Positions 34,932 through 41,379 of a stretch of DNA of 41,379 nucleotides are shown one piece after another. The notes beneath the pieces were generated by a model, which saw nothing but the letters and a program-made list of their open reading frames with translations, was not told the origin of the DNA and searched no databases. The translations under genes were made by a program, and so were the position numbers. Position 1 is the first letter of the stretch. Each line of letters opens with the position of its first letter. Location: assembly GCA_900557035.1 (NCBI GenBank), contig USRA01000013.1:1-41379 (forward strand). Reading direction: 5' to 3'. Origin of the DNA: an uncultured Prevotella sp. (GTDB taxonomy: Bacteria > Bacteroidota > Bacteroidia > Bacteroidales > Bacteroidaceae).

Positions 34932-35306
34932 ATGAAGAAGATACAAATGCTTATTTCGTTTCTGGTGTTTCTGCTTTTTACTTCTAATCAAGTGATAGCG
35001 GTGTGTTCTCCTAAAGCAAAAGATATCCCTATGTACAAAAAAGGAGCACATTTAGGAGCACGAACAACAGAACCAGGTGTCACTGCTAGTTTAGAGAAAG
35101 GGCTGCTTATGGTAAGTGTAATTCGCTATACAGGTATTGTGAATGTTAAAATCTATGATGATACTGGTAGTCTTGTTACTACCACTTCTCTGTTTGTAGA
35201 TGGCAAGGGACAATGCACTTTGGATTTAGCTACTTTAGATGGTGGCTCTTATGAAGCTTCTGTCGAGCTTTCTAATGTGATTTATGTTGGAACTTTTGAG
35301 TTCTAA
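34932..35306 (+). CDS. Small secreted DUF3244-type protein
   Basis: A 124-aa exported protein: signal peptide (MKKIQMLISFLVFLLFTSNQ, with likely cleavage after VIA), then about 98 residues of beta strands. The C-terminal pattern VNVKIYDDTGSLV ... LDGGSYEASVEL resembles the short beta-sandwich of DUF3244 and secretion-tail domains in Bacteroidota. It is the first gene of the peptide operon, 130 bp before the precursor. It may protect the producer, carry the peptide in the periplasm, or be a target. None of these can be told from sequence. Confidence 0.7.
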   Translation: MKKIQMLISFLVFLLFTSNQVIAVCSPKAKDIPMYKKGAHLGARTTEPGVTASLEKGLLMVSVIRYTGIVNVKIYDDTGSLVTTTSLFVDGKGQCTLDLATLDGGSYEASVELSNVIYVGTFEF

Positions 35307-35436
35307 GTTATTGCCTATATAAAAATGCATATGAGAAAGATGTGAGTTATTGGGCAAGAAATTCAATGAGCTATGCAAAAATAATAAAATAGAGTTAAGC
35401 GCATAAGTGAAATGTTTAATTTAATTTTTATACGTT

Positions 35437-35577
35437 ATGGAAAGAAAATTCATTTTATCAGAACTTATCCAAAACGACAAGTTCGTTTCCAACGAAGAGT
35501 TGGACTTGGTTAGAGGTGGAACGCATCCTATTAAGCCTATTAAAGGTTCAGGGTGTGATTGTGGTTGTTCTAAATGA
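35437..35577 (+). CDS. GG-leader precursor of a modified cysteine-rich peptide (46 aa)
   Basis: A short frame, ATG 35437 to TGA 35575-35577. The leader MERKFILSELIQNDKFVSNE continues ELDLVRGG and ends in Gly-Gly (residues 27-28), with the L-x-x-x-E-L-x-x-V-x-GG-like spacing of C39-exported Bacteroidales precursors. The predicted core is THPIKPIKGSGCDCGCSK (18 residues), with PIK repeated twice and three alternating cysteines (40, 42, 44). It lies directly before a radical SAM/SPASM gene and in one operon with a C39 exporter. It would be modified on the core cysteines or their neighbours, cut after GG and exported. I recall related precursors described as the 'GG' natural-product family of Bacteroidales. 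This core was not recognised. Confidence 0.85.
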   Translation: MERKFILSELIQNDKFVSNEELDLVRGGTHPIKPIKGSGCDCGCSK

Positions 35578-35582
35578 ATTAT

Positions 35583-35612
35583 GGTAGCCGTTGTCTTAGG
35601 ACTACGGCTACT
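35583..35612 (+). terminator. Hairpin between precursor and modifying enzyme (probable attenuator)
   Basis: GTAGCCGT (35584-35591) pairs with ACGGCTAC (35604-35611) around a 12-nt loop, followed by TTTAATAAT. The stem is 7 bp past the precursor stop and 24 bp before the radical SAM start. In peptide operons such hairpins let most transcripts stop after the precursor, giving excess substrate over enzyme. Confidence 0.6.
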
Positions 35613-35635
35613 TTAATAATCCATTAACTTTCAAA

Positions 35636-36982
35636 ATGAGTTTTATTAATCAATTGGATATTTATATGAGAGTCAGTAATTATAATATATTTATCAACAG
35701 TGATAGAGGGATGTTGGTCTTTAATGCTTTAACAGATAGTTATGTCTTTGTAAACGATGACGAAGCAAAAATTTTAGAAACACGAGAGTTTATATTACCT
35801 AGCTTTTTTGAATCAAAAAGAATTAAACGTTTTCAAAATGCAGGCATTCTAGTCAAGGATGATTTTAATGAACTTGCTTATTTGGAACAAACATATAATA
35901 AGGAGATTCATGAATCCGAAGTGTTTGATTTGACGATTTTGCCAACTTTAGACTGCAATGTACACTGCTGGTATTGTTTTGAAAATAAAAATGTTGGTTC
36001 AAGAATGACTTCTAGTGTAAAGAGAAACATACTCCTGTTTATTCAAAATATAATAAAGGATAGACCTTACGTACAAGAAATCACAATAGATATTTTTGGT
36101 GGAGAACCTCTTTTGCATTATGAAGAAGATTTGAATGATTTTCTTCATCAGATAAAGAATGTTGTAGAAGGACTTGGCAAAAGAGCAACATTTTTATTCA
36201 TTACAAATGGCCTGCGCCTTACAGAAGAAGTTATAGATTGCATAAAAGATTTATCGCCACAATTTCAAATATCCATTGATGGGTGCAAGGAAAGGCATGA
36301 TAAAATTAAAATATTGTCAGAGCATACTAATATTAGTACTTACGATTTGGTTATTCATAATTTGAAAAACATTTGCAAGTGTGACCACGTGCATGTTGTT
36401 TTACGTTTGAATTATGATGAGCAGACGCTGAAAAATATTAATGAAATCTTGTCAGATTTAGAAGATATAGACAGAAGTAAAATATCTATTCATTTTGAAC
36501 GAGTATGGCAAACTAAGAAGCGTATTGCTATAACCAATGATGCTCTAATAGATGCTTTGAAACTTTTTGTCTCTCATGGGTTTCATGTAACATACTTGAA
36601 ATTTTTCCATACCGCCTCTTCTTGCATGTCTAGCAAACAAGACCAAGTAGCAATCTCGTATGATGGAAAAATTTTCAAGTGCACAGGATGTGATTTTTTA
36701 AGAACAGAAGAAGATGGAATTTTAATGAGTGATGGTAATATCGCGTGGAAAGGCAATAAAGCAGAGGAAAGAATTCAAATTAAAACATATAATCACTCCG
36801 AATGTATACAATGCAAATTACTTCCTCTGTGTTGGGGACCGTGTTGTCAGAAGCATCTCCTTAAAAAAGAGAAGGTAATGGAGACTTGCCAGCTAAAGAG
36901 TATGGAAATGCCTTTGGAGGATTTCCTTTTATTACGATATGTTAGTTGTTATAATTATGAACATGATGGGAAAAAAGGATAA
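35636..36982 (+). CDS. Radical SAM/SPASM peptide-modifying enzyme
   Basis: A 448-aa enzyme expected to modify the precursor core with a radical mechanism, for example thioether or carbon-carbon bonds. The N-terminal ~95 residues resemble a peptide-recognition domain. The radical SAM cluster CNVHCWYC (C107, C111, C114) follows, with GGEPL (155-159) and ISIDG (212-216). The C-terminal SPASM region has C330, C349, C352, C390, C393, C399, C403, C404 and C418 (CIQCKLLPLCWGPC), enough for two extra iron-sulfur clusters. The start is ATG 35636; ATG 35666 is a possible later start. It overlaps the outer-membrane gene, so the two are translationally coupled. Strong A/T codon bias, with many ATA, AGA and TTA codons, sets it apart from the housekeeping genes in this window. 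Confidence 0.9.
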   Translation: MSFINQLDIYMRVSNYNIFINSDRGMLVFNALTDSYVFVNDDEAKILETREFILPSFFESKRIKRFQNAGILVKDDFNELAYLEQTYNKEIHESEVFDLTILPTLDCNVHCWYCFENKNVGSRMTSSVKRNILLFIQNIIKDRPYVQEITIDIFGGEPLLHYEEDLNDFLHQIKNVVEGLGKRATFLFITNGLRLTEEVIDCIKDLSPQFQISIDGCKERHDKIKILSEHTNISTYDLVIHNLKNICKCDHVHVVLRLNYDEQTLKNINEILSDLEDIDRSKISIHFERVWQTKKRIAITNDALIDALKLFVSHGFHVTYLKFFHTASSCMSSKQDQVAISYDGKIFKCTGCDFLRTEEDGILMSDGNIAWKGNKAEERIQIKTYNHSECIQCKLLPLCWGPCCQKHLLKKEKVMETCQLKSMEMPLEDFLLLRYVSCYNYEHDGKKG

Positions 36983-39023
36983 CTTATTAATTGGACTGTT
37001 ATTTATCGCTCCAAGTATGTATGCTGCCATTAGAAATGATAGCATAGAGACAGATATCTTTAAGGATATAGACCTAAAAACGGTGATTGTAAAAGCCGAA
37101 AGAGGACATATCGTCAAGAAGAAGGGAAATGTCAAGACCTTCTTCTTCAGTCATCATGCCAATGAAACCAAGGATATTTATACAGCTTTGACAGAAGTCC
37201 CAGATCTGCGTATTGATCCTACGATGAAAACCATCAGTCTTGCCAAAGGTGGTGCGCCATTGGTCTTGATAGATGGTATTCCCAAATCTCACTCCTTGGC
37301 AAGTATCTCACCAGCTATGATTGACAAGGTGGAAGTATCAAACAGCGTTCCTTTGGAATATATGGGACAGGGATATTCAGGTGTTGTCAATATCATAACC
37401 AAAAAACATAAGGAAGCGAGAAGATACTTCAATATGGGTGTTTTGTCTCATCCCGTCGTGGCTTTTGGTTCGGCTGATGCAAACTTCTCCTACGATAAGA
37501 GTAGATTTTCTATCTACTCCGGATTGACCGGTTTCGCCTTTTTGGATAATAAGTCGAAGACAACTGATGCATTAACCGTGTCCGGCAGGAATCAAAATAC
37601 AGAAACTGAACGAACCAATTATTATAAAGATTGGAAAGCTATGGTAGGAGGAGATTACCGATGGACAGACAAATCGGTCTCTTCCTTAGGCTTTGTATTT
37701 GAAATGATTCCTCAAAACTCGTTCGATACAGGTAAGATAGAATATTCATCAGAAGATGACTTGCTCGGAAATAATATTTTGGATTATCATCGTAAATATG
37801 ATGATGACTTATGCAAGTATCAAATCAATTTGTATCATAAATCTTCATTCGGCAAAGCATCTTCCTTGACATTCTATTTTAGTGGCATCTATTCCTACAA
37901 TACAAATACCACTAAGCGTCAGGAGAATCAAACCGAATATCTTTACTCTGCTAAGTATAGACAAAAAGAAGTAAATGGTGGACTGGATTATGCCTTTCCA
38001 TGGGTTGCAGCTAATTGGAAAATAGGAGCCAATTCCGTATTCCTGTGGCACAACATCCAGTCGCAGGCTGACCATACTCTGTCAAAATATAATGAGTGCA
38101 ACAACTATGGCTATCTTGAGGTAGAAAAGAACATTGGGAATCTTGATGTTTCTGCTTCCTCGGGAATTAACATCGCGTATAGGAGTATGGGGAACAACCA
38201 TTTCAGCTTTGTCAATTGGCATCCGATCTTAGACTTGTCATATCATATGGGAACCAATCACAATTTGGAGTTCTCTTATGAATATGCAAGTTCGAATCCA
38301 GAGATAGACCAGTTGTGTGATGTAAACTCTGCCACTAATCCTCTGTTTGTAAATGTAGGAGATAAGAAAATCAAACCGGCATATACTCATGATTTGCAAT
38401 TGGATTACACAGCCAATATTAAGTCTCTGTACATAGATGTTTTTGCTCAATATGAGAATATCCGACAGCGCATAGCCCAGTATAGCAAGGTGAATATGCT
38501 GCAAGTGGTGATGTCTTACTATAACGATAAGAACAGCTACAATCTGTATAACTGTGGCGCAACTGTCCGGTATATGATTCCTCACTTTGTCTTATTGGGG
38601 ATGATACAACAGAATTGGGTGAAATGTGCAGGCTATTCTGATAACTATCTCTACGGGATGCTGCAGGGGCAATATTACAATGATAGAGTCAATGTCAATA
38701 TAATGCTTGATACGAATGAGGTAAAGAATTCAACGCCAGAGGCAAGGTATAAGACTTCTCCGGAATCTCAGTTGACTATATCCTATTCCATATCGAAAAG
38801 CGTTGACGTCAGTCTCGGAATGCGTTATCTTTTTACCCATAAGCATATATGGAATACCGTACAGACTGCGCAAGTCCAGGAATCCTATTGCAATAACTTC
38901 AGTACAAGACAGAATTTGGTAATGTTGGGTTTCAGATATAACTTTAATGGGCTGGACAAGAAGAATCATAGCAGCCAAGTTTTCAAGTCTGCCAATTCAA
39001 AGAGTTTTATCAAGGATTATTGA
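36957..39023 (+). CDS. TonB-receptor-like outer-membrane barrel of the peptide cassette
   Basis: About 688 aa from ATG 36957; ATG at 36939, 36963 and 36966 are alternatives. MNMMGKKDNLLIGLLFIAPS is the best signal-peptide start, with cleavage near SMYA. A plug-like domain (about residues 50-150) carries VPDLRIDPTMKTISL, APLVLIDGIPK, ISPAMIDKVEVSNSVP and YSGVVNIITKK. A long barrel follows. Unlike SusC it has no carboxypeptidase-like extension and no SusD partner. It overlaps the radical SAM gene by 26 bp. In this setting it could release the modified peptide from the periplasm, take it back up, or serve in self-protection. The direction of transport cannot be told. Confidence 0.83.
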   Translation: MNMMGKKDNLLIGLLFIAPSMYAAIRNDSIETDIFKDIDLKTVIVKAERGHIVKKKGNVKTFFFSHHANETKDIYTALTEVPDLRIDPTMKTISLAKGGAPLVLIDGIPKSHSLASISPAMIDKVEVSNSVPLEYMGQGYSGVVNIITKKHKEARRYFNMGVLSHPVVAFGSADANFSYDKSRFSIYSGLTGFAFLDNKSKTTDALTVSGRNQNTETERTNYYKDWKAMVGGDYRWTDKSVSSLGFVFEMIPQNSFDTGKIEYSSEDDLLGNNILDYHRKYDDDLCKYQINLYHKSSFGKASSLTFYFSGIYSYNTNTTKRQENQTEYLYSAKYRQKEVNGGLDYAFPWVAANWKIGANSVFLWHNIQSQADHTLSKYNECNNYGYLEVEKNIGNLDVSASSGINIAYRSMGNNHFSFVNWHPILDLSYHMGTNHNLEFSYEYASSNPEIDQLCDVNSATNPLFVNVGDKKIKPAYTHDLQLDYTANIKSLYIDVFAQYENIRQRIAQYSKVNMLQVVMSYYNDKNSYNLYNCGATVRYMIPHFVLLGMIQQNWVKCAGYSDNYLYGMLQGQYYNDRVNVNIMLDTNEVKNSTPEARYKTSPESQLTISYSISKSVDVSLGMRYLFTHKHIWNTVQTAQVQESYCNNFSTRQNLVMLGFRYNFNGLDKKNHSSQVFKSANSKSFIKDY

Positions 39024-39075
39024 TATGAATATTCTACAGCAAAAAGTAGATTAAAAAGCATGTAAGTTGTAGGCA

Positions 39076-41277
39076 ATGAAACATTTTCCGATTATACACC
39101 AATATGACACGATGCAATGCGGCATAGCCTGTTTGCAAATGGTTTGTAAATTTTTCGGCAGAGAATATTCTTTAGATTCTCTGTCGAAACTTTGCTTTGC
39201 CACAACTGAAGGTGTTTCCATGCTAGGCATCAATGAAGCGGCTAACACGCTTGGATTACATACGATAAGCGCAAGGGCAACTACGACTATGTTAGGCGAA
39301 GCCCCTTTGCCTTGCATCCTTCATTGGAACCAGAATCATTTTGTTGTATTATATAAGGTAAAGAAAGGGAAGAAGTTTTATGTTGCTGACCCAGGAAAGG
39401 GATTGGTAACTTATAGCTTAGATGAGTTCAAACAACATTGGATAAGCACGAAATCCAATGGTGAGGATAAGGGCATAGCCATGTTCTTGGAAACCACTCC
39501 TGCTTTCTTCACTTATCAAATGGAAGGAGAAGATAGACAGAAGGAGAAGCGTTCCTTCAAGTTCCTTTTCAGATATTTCAAGAAATACCGCAAGGCATTC
39601 TTCTGGATAGTCTTGGGACTGCTTGCGGGCAGCGCCCTGCAGCTGGTGTTGCCGTTCCTTACCCAATCCATCGTGGATGTCGGTATCAAGAACCAAGACA
39701 TTGGATTCATCTGGCTCATTCTCTTAGGTCAGTTGATGCTCACCATCAGCCGAACAGCGATAGACTTTGCCCGCCGATGGTTCCTGCTCCGCATCTCCAT
39801 GCGGATCAATATCTCCCTGGTGAGCGATTTCTTCATCAAACTTCTGAAACTGCCGATGTCTTTCTTCGACACCAAACTGATGGGCGACTTGATGCAAAGA
39901 ATGAACGATCATAGCCGTGTGAACAACTTTCTCACCCAGCAGACGCTCAATATTACCTTTGCCATGCTTACCTTCGTGGTGTTCTCGGTGGTGCTCTTTA
40001 TATATAATAAGGTGGTGTTTGCCATCTTCTTATTGGGCAGCATCCTGTACGGAGGCTGGATGGCTCTCTTCCTGCGTCGAAGAAAGGTGCTCGATTATGA
40101 ACTCTTCGAGCAGCAGGCCATCAATAACAACAGGACATACGAGTTCATCACTTCTATGCAGGAAATCAAGTTGCAGGATTGCGAGCAGCGCAAGCGAAAG
40201 GAGTGGGAGGAGACACAGGTGAATCTTTTCAGGGTGCAGCAGAAATCTCTAAAACTACAGCAGACCCAGGAGGCAGGAAGTATTTTTATCAATGAGGTGA
40301 AGAATATCGTAGTGACGGTGGTTGCCGCTACGGCGGTAATCCAGGGGCACATGACCTTGGGTATGATGCTCGCCGTGCAATATATCATCGGACAGCTCAA
40401 CTCGCCGGTGGAGCAACTCATGAACTTCTTCTATTCCGTGCAGGATGTGAAAATCAGTCTGGAACGTATCAACGAGATTCATCAGATGGACGATGAGAAT
40501 GGAAAGGATGGCTTGCTGGCAGGTCTTGATCATCCAGAGGATGGTATCCATATCAGCAACATCATGTTCAAGTATGATCCTCATGCCCTCCGAAAGACGA
40601 TAGACGGGGTGGATATTCATATTCCTCAAGGCAAGGTGACGGCGATAGTGGGAGCATCGGGCAGCGGAAAGACCACGCTCATCCGATTGATGCTGGGTTA
40701 CTACCCGGTGCTGGAAGGAAAAATCACCATCGGCGATACCGATATCAATCAGCTCAACAGGAAATGGTGGCGCCGACAGTGTGGAGTTGTGATGCAGGAG
40801 GGTGTCATCTTCTCGGAAAGCATCGGGCGCAACATAGCCGTGGATGATGCAGAGATAGATGAAGACCGTTTGATGAGAGCTGCCGAGATAGCTTGCATCA
40901 AGGATTATGTGATGGCCTTGCCGCTGAAGTTCAACACCAAGATTGGGCGTGATGGCGTAGGACTGAGTCAGGGACAGAAGCAGCGCATCCTGATAGCGAG
41001 AGCTGTTTATAAGAATCCTGACTATATCTTCCTGGACGAGGCGACCAACTCGCTCGATGCCAACAACGAGCGTAATATCGTGGAGAACCTGGATAAGTTC
41101 TACCAAGGCAAGACGGTTGTGATTGTTGCTCATCGCCTGAGCACGGTGAAGAATGCCGACCAAATCGTAGTCCTCAACCAGGGAAAGGTGGTTGAGGTTG
41201 GCAACCATGAATCTTTGACCGCCAAGCGAGGGGCATATTATAATCTTGTGAAGAATCAGTTGGAACTGGGAAACTAA
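39076..41277 (+). CDS. C39 peptidase-containing ABC exporter of GG-leader peptides
   Basis: A 733-aa inner-membrane protein that cuts leaders after Gly-Gly and exports the core. The N-terminal C39 peptidase has Q9 (oxyanion), C15 in MQCGIACL, H88 in WNQNHFVVLY and D105 in VADPGKG, so it looks active. A membrane domain with six helices follows (about 160-440), then an ABC domain with Walker A GASGSGKTT, signature LSQGQKQR, Walker B YIFLDEAT and H-loop VAHRLST. It is the last gene of the cassette, 52 bp after the barrel gene. The first ~450 bp are AT-rich like the cassette, while the rest has the GC-richer codon use of the core genome and matches the exporter at the left window edge. This suggests a mosaic gene. 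Confidence 0.94.
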   Translation: MKHFPIIHQYDTMQCGIACLQMVCKFFGREYSLDSLSKLCFATTEGVSMLGINEAANTLGLHTISARATTTMLGEAPLPCILHWNQNHFVVLYKVKKGKKFYVADPGKGLVTYSLDEFKQHWISTKSNGEDKGIAMFLETTPAFFTYQMEGEDRQKEKRSFKFLFRYFKKYRKAFFWIVLGLLAGSALQLVLPFLTQSIVDVGIKNQDIGFIWLILLGQLMLTISRTAIDFARRWFLLRISMRINISLVSDFFIKLLKLPMSFFDTKLMGDLMQRMNDHSRVNNFLTQQTLNITFAMLTFVVFSVVLFIYNKVVFAIFLLGSILYGGWMALFLRRRKVLDYELFEQQAINNNRTYEFITSMQEIKLQDCEQRKRKEWEETQVNLFRVQQKSLKLQQTQEAGSIFINEVKNIVVTVVAATAVIQGHMTLGMMLAVQYIIGQLNSPVEQLMNFFYSVQDVKISLERINEIHQMDDENGKDGLLAGLDHPEDGIHISNIMFKYDPHALRKTIDGVDIHIPQGKVTAIVGASGSGKTTLIRLMLGYYPVLEGKITIGDTDINQLNRKWWRRQCGVVMQEGVIFSESIGRNIAVDDAEIDEDRLMRAAEIACIKDYVMALPLKFNTKIGRDGVGLSQGQKQRILIARAVYKNPDYIFLDEATNSLDANNERNIVENLDKFYQGKTVVIVAHRLSTVKNADQIVVLNQGKVVEVGNHESLTAKRGAYYNLVKNQLELGN

Positions 41278-41296
41278 AATGCGTTTGATATGGAAT

Positions 41297-41340
41297 AAAA
41301 TCGCCAGCGAAGCAGTAGTAAAGCTTCGCTGGCGATTTCT
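41297..41340 (+). terminator. Terminator of the peptide cassette
   Basis: A 16-bp perfect stem (41298-41313 with 41323-41338), starting AAATCGCCAGCGAAGC, with loop AGTAGTAAA, 20 bp after the exporter stop. The last 39 bases of the window show nothing further. Confidence 0.85.
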
Positions 41341-41379
41341 CAGTATATAATCTTACTCAATCATATTCTTGAGTATCCA

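Noticed and set aside
35307..35436. A second precursor peptide between the DUF3244-type gene and the precursor
   Set aside because: Only frames of fewer than ten codons occur there and none has a leader-like sequence.
36055..37072. Further TAGACC motifs inside the radical SAM and barrel genes
   Set aside because: A 6-mer is expected a few times by chance in several kb. These lie in coding sequence and lack both the promoter spacing and the extended 11-mer.
39024..39075. Nine-codon frame between barrel and exporter genes as a second precursor
   Set aside because: Too short (it starts ATGAATATTCTACAG and ends after nine codons), with no GG leader and no cysteine.

Overview
The window looks like chromosomal DNA of a gut Bacteroidota close to Prevotella/Segatella (P. 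copri-like). Three things point there. Promoters repeatedly fit the Bacteroidota pattern TTTG-N19/20-TAnnTTTG. There is a SusC/SusD-type glycan locus. Several families (DUF4292 lipoprotein, DUF3244, GG-leader peptides) are typical of the phylum. No rRNA, transposase, integrase or CRISPR array was seen.

Layout. 1-1123: the C-terminal half of a peptide-exporting ABC transporter, cut by the window edge. 1171-16760: ordinary housekeeping DNA. It holds dgt (-), a dut / TPR / DUF4292 / EnvC-like operon (+), an M20 deacylase (-), an acyl-CoA ligase / prfB / 49-aa membrane protein / CYTH group (+), two tandem NSS transporters (+), and a helix-hairpin-helix protein directly behind tRNA-Pro (-). 16936-17008: tRNA-Phe. 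17262-31212: a beta-1,4-galactan utilisation locus with SusC, SusD, SusE-like protein, GH53 endo-galactanase and GH2 beta-galactosidase. It is followed by two unusual AraC-type regulators. The first is a periplasmic propeller sensor that has lost the kinase and receiver domains of a hybrid two-component system. The second is a ThiD-like kinase fold, apparently without its catalytic residue, fused to an AraC helix-turn-helix. 31332-32603: an AAA/DUF4143 ATPase. 32604-33135: a gene-free stretch with large inverted repeats.

33136-41277 is the most interesting part: an AT-rich cassette that looks like a complete system for a ribosomally made, radical-SAM-modified, cysteine-rich peptide. It holds a membrane-spanning TPR/helix-turn-helix regulator, a small secreted DUF3244-type protein, and a 46-aa GG-leader precursor too short for normal gene calling (core ends GCDCGCSK). 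A hairpin follows, which could set the precursor-to-enzyme ratio, then a radical SAM/SPASM enzyme, an overlapping TonB-receptor-like outer-membrane barrel, and a C39-peptidase ABC exporter. The two internal promoters share an architecture: TAGACC motifs sit 37 bp and 115/116 bp upstream of the -7 box in both. This suggests one regulator, plausibly the TPR/HTH protein itself.

In the galactan locus SusC/D/E would bind and import galactan pieces, GH53 would cut the chain and GH2 would release galactose. In the peptide cassette the exporter would cut the leader after Gly-Gly and pump the modified core into the periplasm. The barrel may carry it across, or back through, the outer membrane. The last ~150 bp of the two ABC transporter genes at the window ends are about 90% identical, so related export loci flank the region in direct orientation.
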